Shown: positions 43,672 through 51,562 of the stretch, one piece after another
Position numbering within the stretch: position 1 is the stretch's first letter
Layout of the letters: the number at the start of each line of letters is the position of its first letter
Origin: Hydrogenophaga sp.
GTDB taxonomy: Bacteria > Pseudomonadota > Gammaproteobacteria > Burkholderiales > Burkholderiaceae_C
Direction of reading: 5' to 3'
Length of the DNA stretch: 64,000 bases
Assembly: GCA_016790705.1 (NCBI GenBank)
Contig: JAEUOT010000019.1
Span: 1-64,000, forward strand
Position numbers and translations under genes: made by a program
The notes under the pieces: generated by a model
What the model was told of the DNA's origin: nothing
What the model saw: the letters and a program-made list of their open reading frames with translations, nothing else
Database searches by the model: none

Positions 43672-44462
43672 GCGTGCTGCGGTATGGCCTGGAGGGCCGC
43701 ACGGTGCTCATCACCGGCGCGGCCGGAGGCATCGGGCAGGCGCTGTCGCGGGCCTTTGCTGCGCAGGGCGCTCGCCTGATGCTGCTGGACCGCACGGCCG
43801 CGCCGCTGCAGGCGCTGGCGGACCAGCTCCAGGCGCAAGGCGCCGAGGTGCAGGCCGTGGTCTGCGAGCTCGGCGACGACGCCAGCGTGGCCGCCGTCGC
43901 GACGCAGGTGGACGCGCGTTGGGGCCGGCTGGACGTGCTGCTGCACAACGCCGGCACCGAATACCCGACGCCCGTCGACGACCCGTCGGCCGACGCCAAC
44001 GTGCGTTGGGCCGGTCTGCTGGACAACAACGTCAGCGGCATGTGGCGGCTCACGCGCGCGCTGCTGCCGTATCTGCCGCGCGGCGCGAGCGTGATCCACC
44101 AGTCGTCGATCTGGGGCCGCATCGGCGTGGCGGGTTTCTCGGCCTACAGCGCGAGCAAACACGCGGTGGTCGGCCTCACGCGTTCGCTGGCGCTCGAACT
44201 CGGCCCACGCGGCATCCGCGTCAACGCGGTCTGCCCCGGCTGGGTGCGCACCGCCGCGGCGATGCGCTCGCTCGCCGCCATGGCGCAGGAACAAGGCAAA
44301 AGCGAAGCCGAGGTCGAGCGCGAGATCCTGTCGCGCCAGGCGGTGCCGGTGATGCTCACGCCCGAGGACCTGGCCGACACCTTTCTGTTCCTGGCCAGCG
44401 ACGGTTCGGCCGCACTCACCGGTCAGTGCCTGTCGCCCAGCCACGGCGAGGTGATGCTGTGA
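43668..44462 (+). CDS. SDR-family oxidoreductase 1 of the riboswitch operon
   Basis: A 264-aa short-chain dehydrogenase beginning at GTG, overlapping the previous stop. Motifs are TGAAGGIGQ, HNAGTE, the catalytic Ser in VIHQSSIWGRIG and YSASK. The C-terminus is normal. It could oxidise an alcohol produced by the preceding hydroxylase. The stop overlaps the GTG start of the second SDR. Confidence 0.87.
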   Translation: MSVLRYGLEGRTVLITGAAGGIGQALSRAFAAQGARLMLLDRTAAPLQALADQLQAQGAEVQAVVCELGDDASVAAVATQVDARWGRLDVLLHNAGTEYPTPVDDPSADANVRWAGLLDNNVSGMWRLTRALLPYLPRGASVIHQSSIWGRIGVAGFSAYSASKHAVVGLTRSLALELGPRGIRVNAVCPGWVRTAAAMRSLAAMAQEQGKSEAEVEREILSRQAVPVMLTPEDLADTFLFLASDGSAALTGQCLSPSHGEVML

Positions 44463-45208
44463 CGCCCGCGATGTCCCTGCAGGGCCGCACGACGCTCATC
44501 ACCGGCGCGGCCACCGGCATCGGCCGAGCGACGGCGCTGCTGTTCGCGCAGGCCGGCGCGCGTGTGGTGATCAACCACTGGCGGCAAAGCGCTGAGGCGC
44601 AGGCGCTGGTGGACCAGATCCGTGCGGCTGGCGGCGAGGCGCTGGCGGCTGAGGCCGACGTGAGCAACGCCGGCGCGGTGCAGGCCATGGCCGAGCAGAT
44701 CGGCCCGGTCGACGTGCTGGTCAACAACGCCGGCATCATCCAGGAGAAGTCGTTTCTGGAGACCACCGAGGCCGACTGGGACCGCATGCTGGGCGTCGAC
44801 CTCAAGGCCGTGTTCCTGGTCTGCCGCGCGTTCATCCCCGGCATGCTCGACAAGGGCCAGGGCGCCATCGTCAACATCGCCTCCGACCTCGGCATCCTCG
44901 GCCGCGAACGCTACGCGCCCTACTGCGCGGCCAAGGCCGGCGTGATCGGCCTGACCAAGTCGCTGGCGCGTGAATTCGCGCCGCAGCAGATCCGCGTCAA
45001 CGCCATCGCGCCCGGCCCGGTCGCCACCGCGATGGTCTCGCTCGAACACATGAGCGCCGAGTGGGTCGAGAAGGAGCTCGCGATCCCGCAGCACCGGCTC
45101 GGTGCGCCCGAAGACATCGCCGCCACCGCGCTGTTCCTGGCCAGCGACCTCTCGGGCTTCTACACCGGCCAGGTGCTCGGCCCCAACGGCGGCTCCGTCA
45201 TGCCCTGA
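44459..45208 (+). CDS. SDR-family oxidoreductase 2 of the riboswitch operon
   Basis: A 249-aa short-chain dehydrogenase of the FabG-like type. Motifs are TGAATGIGRA, NNAGIIQ, the catalytic Ser in VNIASDLGILG and YCAAK; the C-terminal GQVLGPNGGSVMP is usual for the family. The GTG start overlapping the previous stop is chosen because every other junction in this operon shows the same style; an ATG four codons later is possible. Two adjacent SDRs suggest two sequential oxidations or different stereochemistry. Confidence 0.86.
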   Translation: MTPAMSLQGRTTLITGAATGIGRATALLFAQAGARVVINHWRQSAEAQALVDQIRAAGGEALAAEADVSNAGAVQAMAEQIGPVDVLVNNAGIIQEKSFLETTEADWDRMLGVDLKAVFLVCRAFIPGMLDKGQGAIVNIASDLGILGRERYAPYCAAKAGVIGLTKSLAREFAPQQIRVNAIAPGPVATAMVSLEHMSAEWVEKELAIPQHRLGAPEDIAATALFLASDLSGFYTGQVLGPNGGSVMP

Positions 45209-45218
45209 ACGCTTCCCG

Positions 45219-46154
45219 ATGAACCTGCTGCCCGCGCAACCCACCGACCGCGTCGCCACCGGCGTGCTGCTGTTCTCCGCCTCGCTCTGGGGCCTGTCGT
45301 GGCTGCCGCTGAAGTGGTTCATCGCGCAGGGCCTGAGCGGTCCGCTGGTCTCGCTGTGCACCTACGGCGCCGTGGGGGTGCTGGCGGTGTGGTTGCTCTG
45401 GCGCGACCGCGCGTCCTGGCGCGCACAGTGGGCGCTGGTGCTGGCGCTCACGCTGGTGGGCGGCTGGGCCAACACCTCGTTCGTCAACGCCCTCATGCGG
45501 GGCGACGTCGTGCGGGTGATGTTCCTGTTCTACCTCTCGCCGGTGTGGTCGGTGCTGGGCGGCTGGCTGTTTCTGAAGGAGCGCATTCCGCCCACGCGCT
45601 GGGCTGCGGTGGTCGCGGCCATCGTCGGGCTGTGGCTGGTGCTCGGCGGGCCGGGGATGGCGGCCGGCGAGGCGCTGGCCTTCACCTGGGTCGACGCGCT
45701 CGCGCTCTCGGCCGGCTTCGCCTTCGCGGCCAATAACGTGATCGCCCGCGCGGCCCACGCGGTGCCGCTGCGCACCAAGACCTTCTGCGTCTTCATCGGC
45801 TGCGGCCTGCTCTCGGCGCTGGCCAGCGGGCTCACCGGCCAGACGCTGCCGGCGATGTCCGGCCTGGTGGTGCTGGCGCTGCTGGCCTATGGCTTTGTCT
45901 GGATGCTGCTGGCCACGGTGACCTGGCAGTACGGCGTGAGCCATCTGGAGAGCAGTCGCGCCGGCGTGATCCTGCTGGCCGAGCTGGTGGTGTCGGTGGG
46001 CACGGCGCTTGCATTCGGTGGCGAGCGTCTGACGCCCATGGGCTGGGCCGGCGGCGCGCTGATCGCGTTCGCCGCGCTGGCCGAAGCCCTGGCCAGTCCC
46101 GCAGAAGAGACAAGGTCCGCATCCGTTCCCGTCACCGGAGTCCGCACGCCATGA
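45219..46154 (+). CDS. DMT-superfamily (EamA) transporter
   Basis: A 311-aa membrane protein with about ten hydrophobic segments arranged as two EamA repeats; FLFYLSPVWSVLGGWLFLKERIPP marks the first and HLESSRAGVILLAELVVSVGTALAF the second. It may export a toxic intermediate or import substrate. Guanidine exporters under guanidine riboswitches are usually the small SMR type (SugE/Gdx), so this larger relative is notable. It overlaps the creatininase start by 4 bp. Confidence 0.82.
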   Translation: MNLLPAQPTDRVATGVLLFSASLWGLSWLPLKWFIAQGLSGPLVSLCTYGAVGVLAVWLLWRDRASWRAQWALVLALTLVGGWANTSFVNALMRGDVVRVMFLFYLSPVWSVLGGWLFLKERIPPTRWAAVVAAIVGLWLVLGGPGMAAGEALAFTWVDALALSAGFAFAANNVIARAAHAVPLRTKTFCVFIGCGLLSALASGLTGQTLPAMSGLVVLALLAYGFVWMLLATVTWQYGVSHLESSRAGVILLAELVVSVGTALAFGGERLTPMGWAGGALIAFAALAEALASPAEETRSASVPVTGVRTP

Positions 46155-46957
46155 ATTCCCCCGCCACCGCATCCGGCACCGTCTGGATGAACCAGTTGTC
46201 CTGGGTCGACTACCAGCGGCGCATCCGGACCGAAAAGCCGCCCGTGCTGCTGCCGGTCGGCGCGCTGGAGCAACACGGCCCGCACCTGCCGCTGGGCACC
46301 GACGGCCTGCTGGCCAGCGCCGTCGCCGCCGACACCGCCGCACGCGTCGGCGGCCTGGTCGCGCCCACGCTGAGCTACGGCTACAAGTCGCAGCCCAAGT
46401 GCGGCGGCGGGCAGCACTTCTGCGGCACCACCAGCGTCGACGCCGCCACGCTGATCGGCCAGGTGCGCGACGCGGTGCGCGAGTTCGCGCGCCACGGCGT
46501 GGACAAGCTGGTCGTCGTCAACGGCCACTACGAAAACCAGTGGTTCCTGATCGAAGGCATCGACCTCGGTTTGCGCGATGCGAAGGCGGTCGACCCGGCC
46601 TGCGCGTTGCAGGTGATGCGGCTGGAGTACTGGGACTTCATGACGCCCGAGACGCTGGGCGACGTGTTCCCCGACGGCTTCCCTGGCTTCGCGCTGGAGC
46701 ACGCGGCCGTGCTGGAGACCTCGATGATGCTGCACCACCACCCGTCGCTGGTGCGCATGGACCTGCTGCCCGACGACGGCCCGGCCGACTTCCCGCCCTA
46801 CGACATGTACCCGTCGCGCACCGACTGGGTGCCGCCCTCGGGCGTGCTCTCGTCGGCCAAGGGCTCCGACGCCGCCAAAGGCAAGCTGCTTGCCGACGAG
46901 GTCGCGCGTCGCATGGCCGAGGCCATCACCACCGGGTTCACCCGGCCAGTGGCATGA
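46151..46957 (+). CDS. Creatininase (creatinine amidohydrolase) family protein
   Basis: A 268-aa binuclear-metal amidohydrolase that closely resembles Pseudomonas creatininase along its length: GALEQHGPHLPLGTD, YGYKSQPKCGGGQHFCGTTS, VVNGHYEN, and SSAKGSDAAKG. Expected metal ligands are Glu40, His42, Asp51, His126 and Glu128; a likely catalytic His is 184. The position corresponding to a substrate-packing Trp in the Pseudomonas enzyme (from memory, Trp174) is Phe180. It should open a lactam ring, for example creatinine to creatine. No creatinase gene is in view. ATGA overlaps occur on both sides. Confidence 0.86.
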   Translation: MNSPATASGTVWMNQLSWVDYQRRIRTEKPPVLLPVGALEQHGPHLPLGTDGLLASAVAADTAARVGGLVAPTLSYGYKSQPKCGGGQHFCGTTSVDAATLIGQVRDAVREFARHGVDKLVVVNGHYENQWFLIEGIDLGLRDAKAVDPACALQVMRLEYWDFMTPETLGDVFPDGFPGFALEHAAVLETSMMLHHHPSLVRMDLLPDDGPADFPPYDMYPSRTDWVPPSGVLSSAKGSDAAKGKLLADEVARRMAEAITTGFTRPVA

Positions 46958-47622
46958 ACACGCTTCCCGTTTTCGACCCCGCGCTGACGGCGCTGATCGT
47001 CATCGACATGCAGCGCGACTTCTGCAGCCCCGGCGGCTACGCCCAGCAGGCCGGGCTGGACATCGGGCCGATGCAGGCCGTGGTGCCCAAGGTGCAGCGC
47101 CTGCTGGCCGCCGCGCGTGCCGCCGGCCTGATGGTGGTGCACACGCGCGAAGGCCATTTGCCCGACCTGTCGGACTGCCCGCCCGCCAAGCTCGCGCGCA
47201 GCGTCGCGGCCGGAGCACCCATCGGCAGCGCCGGCCCGCTGGGGCGCCTGCTGGTGCGCGGCGAACAGGGCCACGATTTCGTGCCCTCGCTGCGCCCGCT
47301 GGCGAGCGAACACGTGATCGACAAGCCCGGCTACGGCGCCTTCCACAAGACCACGCTCGGCCCGGTGATGGCCGCCTTCGGCATCCGCCAGCTCATCCTC
47401 TGCGGCGTGACCGCCGAGGTCTGTGTGCACTCCACGCTGCGCGAAGCGGTCGACCGCGGCTTCGTCTGCACCACGGTGAGCGACGCGACCGCTGCCAGCC
47501 AGCCCGAACTGCACGCGCCCGCGATGGCGATGATCGGTGTCGAAGGCGGCATCTTCGGCCGCGTCTGCTGCACCGACGAGGTCGTCGCCGCACTGCAACC
47601 GCCGCAGGCGCTGGCCGCATGA
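46954..47622 (+). CDS. Isochorismatase-family amidohydrolase, biuret-hydrolase (BiuH/RutB)-like
   Basis: A 222-aa cysteine hydrolase. The triad is Asp18 in VIDMQRDF, Lys124 in IDKPGYGAF and Cys157 in CGVTAEVCVHST, with the non-proline cis-peptide before the Cys. The KPGYGAF motif and the final GVEGGIFGRVCCTDEV strand resemble biuret amidohydrolase. N-carbamoylsarcosine amidase and ureidoacrylate hydrolase belong to the same family. It probably releases ammonia or carbamate from a ureido or carbamoyl intermediate, matching the nitrogen theme of the operon. Confidence 0.85.
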   Translation: MNTLPVFDPALTALIVIDMQRDFCSPGGYAQQAGLDIGPMQAVVPKVQRLLAAARAAGLMVVHTREGHLPDLSDCPPAKLARSVAAGAPIGSAGPLGRLLVRGEQGHDFVPSLRPLASEHVIDKPGYGAFHKTTLGPVMAAFGIRQLILCGVTAEVCVHSTLREAVDRGFVCTTVSDATAASQPELHAPAMAMIGVEGGIFGRVCCTDEVVAALQPPQALAA

Positions 47623-48362
47623 ACCCGGTGCCCGACCGCTACCACGGCGTGTGGATGCGCACGCTGCTGGAGACGCCCGAGGGCCGCGACACCACGACCT
47701 GGGTGCGCTGGCTGCAGACCGGCCTCTGGCACGGTGACCTGCGCGTGCCCGCCGACGCCGACCGCGACACCGCCCAGGGCCTCGCGCGGCAACAGGGCTT
47801 CGCCGGCACCACCGCCATCACCCGCCCGGACCCGGCGCAGCCCGAGGTCTGCGCCTGGCAGCGCACGATCGACTTCCAGCCGCCGCGCAGCACGCCCGAC
47901 GAAGGCCACATGGTGTTCGAGACGCCGGACCGCGTGATCGAGACCGGCCTCCACGGCCGCTATCTGGAGGTCTGGGAGCGCCTGCCGGGTTCGCTGGGCC
48001 GCCGCATCGCGCTCGCGGGCATGGACGCGGACGGCCAGCCCACGGACGAACGCCTGCTGGTGGCCGGGGACTGGCTGATGTACCTGCACCCGCGCACGGC
48101 CGCCTGGCCAGAAGGCACGGCGCCCGACCAGACCCTGTCCGAGGTGGTGCAGCGCCACCCCGAGGCGGCCGACGCCCTGCTGGATTTCCCGATCAGCTTC
48201 GGGCGTTTCGAACACGGTGTGTGGACGGTCGAGCGCGCGACCCGGCCCGCGCTCGAAGGCCAGACCCTGCCCTGCGCCCTGCACCGGCTCGATGCCCTGC
48301 GCGCCCGGATCGACCGGGGGCCGCTGGCGGGCGACTGGCTGGTGCTGGAGTGGAGCCATTGA
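47619..48362 (+). CDS. Last gene of the riboswitch operon; unknown, lipocalin-like all-beta protein
   Basis: A 247-aa cytosolic-looking protein with no signal peptide and no family I can name. The pattern of alternating short strands (HGVWMRTLLE..., TTWVRWLQTGLWHGDLRVP, EVCAWQRTIDFQPPR, HMVFETPDRVIETG, GDWLMYLHPR, SFGRFEHGVWTVERAT) suggests a beta-barrel or lipocalin-like fold with many Trp. It overlaps the hydrolase stop by 4 bp and ends the operon. Presence in a tightly coupled catabolic operon suggests an enzyme or a substrate-binding accessory. Confidence 0.7.
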   Translation: MNPVPDRYHGVWMRTLLETPEGRDTTTWVRWLQTGLWHGDLRVPADADRDTAQGLARQQGFAGTTAITRPDPAQPEVCAWQRTIDFQPPRSTPDEGHMVFETPDRVIETGLHGRYLEVWERLPGSLGRRIALAGMDADGQPTDERLLVAGDWLMYLHPRTAAWPEGTAPDQTLSEVVQRHPEAADALLDFPISFGRFEHGVWTVERATRPALEGQTLPCALHRLDALRARIDRGPLAGDWLVLEWSH

Positions 48363-48440
48363 CCCACCCCTGCCGCGCTGCGCGCGACCCCCTCAAGGGG
48401 GCGGCACAGGCCGTCCGGCAAAGCCGGACCGGCGGTGCCC
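48361..48440. repeat. Repeat-like hairpin sequence at the end of the riboswitch operon
   Basis: Two hairpins, CCCCC-TCAA-GGGGG (48388-48401) and GTCCGGC-AAA-GCCGGAC (48413-48429), follow the last stop codon. The segment shares GCTGCGCG and the C-run/G-run core with the dispersed repeat at 9256 and 12317. It lies between convergent genes and may act as a terminator. Confidence 0.45.
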
Positions 48441-48477
48441 TTGGCCGATAGCGCCGCGTGATGCAGATGAAGACAGA

Positions 48478-49158
48478 TCAGCGGATGTCGGTCGGCGTGG
48501 CGGAAAGCGAGAGCGCGAAGCGGCCGTGCACCGGCCCGGGCGCGGCGCCGAGGGCGGTCAGCGCGCCCTCCGACAGTTCCGCCGCCGCCAGCGCATCGAG
48601 CGCCGCCGCCTCGTAGCCGCACACCACCAGCACCCAGTCGGCCGCGCGGTCGCCGCCGCGGATCTTCTGCTCGGTGGTCTGGGCGATGGCCGGGGTTTCG
48701 TGGCGCAGCAGATGGGCGCCGGCGAGGCCGGGCCGGCGCACCCAGTCGGCCATGCGCTCGGCCAGTGCGGCACGCAGCGCGTCGGCCTGTCCGTCCGACG
48801 GCGACAGCCGCAGCGTGAGCGCCTGTCGCGCCACGCTGGAACCGCGACTCGCCAGCACATGGCATTGCGTGCGCACCATGTGCCGGTGGTGCGGCATCAG
48901 CTGGGTCGACCAGGGCGAGGGCGCGTTGAGCGACGCGAGGTAGGCGGGCGAGGACACGACCGCGTGCTCGGTCAGCTCGTACATCACGAAGACGCCTTCG
49001 CCGCCGTCCGCGCTGGTCCAGCGCGTGGCGCGCAGGAAGCCTGGGATGGCTAGGCGCTCGGGGAAATGTTCGTGCGAATGCCAGTGTTCGAACTCGGCCC
49101 GCATCTCGGGGGCCATGTCCCACCACATCGCCAGGCAGGCTGTGCCAAGAACCGACAT
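48478..49158 (-). CDS. Dimeric alpha/beta-barrel-like (EthD/DUF4286-type) protein
   Basis: A 226-aa protein with two likely ferredoxin-like halves. The first contains the EFEHWHSHEHFPERLAIPGFLRATRW pattern typical of EthD/Dabb-type proteins (only part quoted as HWHSHEHFPERL). The function is unknown; such domains bind small aromatic or carbonyl compounds. It converges on the riboswitch operon and lies downstream of eutBC in the same direction, 52 bp after eutC. Confidence 0.65.
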   Translation of the reverse strand: MSVLGTACLAMWWDMAPEMRAEFEHWHSHEHFPERLAIPGFLRATRWTSADGGEGVFVMYELTEHAVVSSPAYLASLNAPSPWSTQLMPHHRHMVRTQCHVLASRGSSVARQALTLRLSPSDGQADALRAALAERMADWVRRPGLAGAHLLRHETPAIAQTTEQKIRGGDRAADWVLVVCGYEAAALDALAAAELSEGALTALGAAPGPVHGRFALSLSATPTDIR

Positions 49159-49210
49159 GTTGCGCTCCGTGTTGTGTGCTCCGGCGCAGCATGCCAGAAC
49201 CGGCGGCGCA

Positions 49211-50053
49211 TCAGGGCCCGAGCAGGAAATTGCGCGACGGGTCGTTGCCGCTGCCGAGCGCTGCGGCCGCGTCGTCGGTGTCGTCCTTCAGGCCCACGCC
49301 GCTGATCCGCCCGGTGCGCGCCGCGCCCAGCAGGTGCACCAGCTTGGCCGCCGCCGCCTCGATCGCCAGACCCGCTGGCCGTACGTTGGAAATGCAGTTG
49401 CGGTTCGCGTCGGTCAGGCCCGGTTGCGGGTTCCAGGTCAGGTACAGGCCCAGGCTGTCGGGCGAACTCAGCCCCGGGCGTTCGCCGATCAGCACCACCA
49501 CGCAGCGCGCCTTCAACCCCGCGCCCGCCTCGTCGCCGACCGCGACGCGCGCCTGCTCCACGACCGCGACCGGCCCGATGGACCAGGGCTGTGCATCCGC
49601 CTGCAGGCGTTGCACCGTGGCGGCGATCAGCGGCACGGCGTTCTGGTGGATCGCCAGCGCCGACAGCCCGTCGCCGACCACGAAGACCAGGTCGACCTGT
49701 GCGCTGGGGCGTTGCTGCAACAGCGCGCGCGAGGCTTCGTCGAGCCTGCGCCCGAGGTCCGGTCGCTGCAGGTAGGTCGCGCGGTCGGCGGCGGCGCTGT
49801 GCAGCCGCACCGCGTCCAGGCCCAGCGCCTGCACGCCGGCCGCCACGCCATGCGCGTCGAACGGCAGGTGCACGGCGTCGCGGGCCATCGCGTGCGCGAG
49901 CTGGAACGCCAGGTGCGGCGCGGTGGGCAGGCTGTGGCCGGCGCGACCGAGGGCGATGCGCGCGTCGGTGAAGCGGCGCAGCGTGCCCCAGCCCGCCGGG
50001 GTGACGTGCGGGACGACGTCGGGATGGGTCAGCGGCTTCAGTGGGTCGCTCAT
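49211..50053 (-). CDS. eutC: Ethanolamine ammonia-lyase small subunit
   Basis: A 280-aa EutC subunit. Family segments are LRRFTDARIALGRAG, VDLVFVVGDGLSALAIHQNA, VVVLIGERPGLSSPDSLGLYLTW and CISNVRPAGL. Together with EutB it forms the adenosylcobalamin enzyme converting ethanolamine to acetaldehyde and ammonia. It overlaps eutB by 4 bp (ATGA). No eut microcompartment, aldehyde dehydrogenase or EutA reactivase gene is in view. Confidence 0.93.
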   Translation of the reverse strand: MSDPLKPLTHPDVVPHVTPAGWGTLRRFTDARIALGRAGHSLPTAPHLAFQLAHAMARDAVHLPFDAHGVAAGVQALGLDAVRLHSAAADRATYLQRPDLGRRLDEASRALLQQRPSAQVDLVFVVGDGLSALAIHQNAVPLIAATVQRLQADAQPWSIGPVAVVEQARVAVGDEAGAGLKARCVVVLIGERPGLSSPDSLGLYLTWNPQPGLTDANRNCISNVRPAGLAIEAAAAKLVHLLGAARTGRISGVGLKDDTDDAAAALGSGNDPSRNFLLGP

Positions 50054-51462
50054 GCCGACTCCAGCCGCGCCAGCACCGGCGCAAAACCGTCGGGCAGGGC
50101 GCGCGTCAGGCGCGAGCCTTCGCCCGGCTCGAACACGCCCATCTTCTGCAGCCAGGCCTCGAACTCGGGCGACGCCCGCAGGCCCAGCAGGTCGCGCAAC
50201 ACCATCGCGTCGTGGAACGAGGTGCTCTGGTAGTTCAGCATGATGTCGTCCGATCCGGGAACGCCCATGATGAAGTTGCAGCCCGCGGCGCCCAGCAGCG
50301 TCATCAGCGCGTCCATGTCGTCGCTGTCGGCCTCGGCGTGGTTGGTGTAGCAGATGTCGCAGCCCATGGGCACGCCCAGCAGCTTGCCGCAGAAGTGGTC
50401 TTCGAGGCCGGCGCGGATGATCTGCTTGCCGTCGTACAGGTACTCGGGGCCGATGAAGCCGACCACGGTGTTGACCAGCAGCGGCTTGAAGTGCCGCGCG
50501 ACGGCGTAGGCGCGGGCCTCGATGGTCTGCTGGTCGCAGCCTTCGTTGGCGCCGGCCGACAGCGCGCTGCCCTGGCCGGTCTCGAAATACATGACGTTGT
50601 CGCCGCGCGTTCCATCGTCGAACACCGCACCGCGTTTCAACGACAGCGCCGCCTCGCGCGCCTCGCCCAGCACCGCGAGGTCGATGCCGAAGCTCCTGTT
50701 GGTGCCTTCGGTGCCGCCGATGGACTGGAACACCAGATCGACCGGCGCGCCACGCTCGATCGCCTGGATCGTGTTGGTCACGTGGGTCAGCACGCAGCTT
50801 TGTGTCGGGATGCCGTAGCGGCTGATGACACCGTCGAGCATCTGCAGCAGCCGCACCACCTGCGGCACGTTGTCGGTCGCCGGGTTGATGCCGATCACCG
50901 CGTCGCCGCTGCCCATCAGCAGGCCGTCCAGCAGGCTGGCCGCGATGCCCGAGGCGGCGTCGGTCGGGTGGTTGGGCTGCAGGCGCGTCGCCAGCCGACC
51001 GGCCAGGCCGATGGTGCCGCGAAAGCGCGTGACCACGCGGCACTTGCGCGCGATCAGCGCCAGGTCCTGCAGCCGGCAGATCTTGCTGACCGCCGCCACC
51101 ATCTCGGGCGTGAGCCCGGGCGCCAGCGCCGCCAGCGCCTCGCTGGTCGCGGCCTCGGACAGCAGCCAGTTGCGGAAATCGCCGACCGTGAGGTGCGCCA
51201 CCGGCGCGAAGGCCGCGGCGTCGTGCGTGTCCACGATCAGCCGCGTCACCGCGTCGCCCTCGTAGGGCACCACCGCTTCGTTCAGGAAGCTGCGCAGCGG
51301 CAGCTCGGCCAGCGCCATCTGCGCCGCCATGCGTTCGGCCGCGCTGTTGGCCGCGACCCCCGCCAGCCGGTCGCCCGAGCGCAGCGGCGTGGCGCGCGCC
51401 ATCAGGTCGCGCAGATCGACGAAGGTGTGGCGGTGGCCGTTGACGGTGTGGGCGTGGCGCAT
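50050..51462 (-). CDS. eutB: Ethanolamine ammonia-lyase large subunit
   Basis: A 470-aa EutB subunit with GDAVIGINPATDNV, VDLVFQSIGGTEGTNRSFGI, MYFETGQGSALSAGAN and MGCDICYTNHAEADSDDMD, all characteristic of the radical TIM-barrel subunit. The length is normal. The start (MRHAHTVNGH) lies 100 bp from the divergent metallo-hydrolase. The gene supplies ammonia from ethanolamine, in keeping with the nitrogen-scavenging flavour of the flanks. I see no sigma-54 element for the leftward direction. Confidence 0.94.
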   Translation of the reverse strand: MRHAHTVNGHRHTFVDLRDLMARATPLRSGDRLAGVAANSAAERMAAQMALAELPLRSFLNEAVVPYEGDAVTRLIVDTHDAAAFAPVAHLTVGDFRNWLLSEAATSEALAALAPGLTPEMVAAVSKICRLQDLALIARKCRVVTRFRGTIGLAGRLATRLQPNHPTDAASGIAASLLDGLLMGSGDAVIGINPATDNVPQVVRLLQMLDGVISRYGIPTQSCVLTHVTNTIQAIERGAPVDLVFQSIGGTEGTNRSFGIDLAVLGEAREAALSLKRGAVFDDGTRGDNVMYFETGQGSALSAGANEGCDQQTIEARAYAVARHFKPLLVNTVVGFIGPEYLYDGKQIIRAGLEDHFCGKLLGVPMGCDICYTNHAEADSDDMDALMTLLGAAGCNFIMGVPGSDDIMLNYQSTSFHDAMVLRDLLGLRASPEFEAWLQKMGVFEPGEGSRLTRALPDGFAPVLARLESA

Positions 51463-51513
51463 GGCCGCAGTATCCGGTGACAGCCGAGCGCCTGTCCATG
51501 GGTTTGCACCATC

Positions 51514-51529
51514 GGGCACAAGGCTTGCA
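51514..51529 (+). promoter_or_regulatory. Sigma-54 (-24/-12) promoter of the metallo-hydrolase gene
   Basis: GGGCACAAGGCTTGCA matches TGGCAC-N5-TTGCA with one mismatch (first T) and has GG-N10-GC spacing. The start codon at 51563 lies about 23 nt after the predicted transcription start. A TGCACCA half-site (51505-51511) overlaps the upstream edge. Confidence 0.6.
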
Positions 51530-51562
51530 TGATCCGCGCATGCCCACCCTCCTGCCGTCGCC

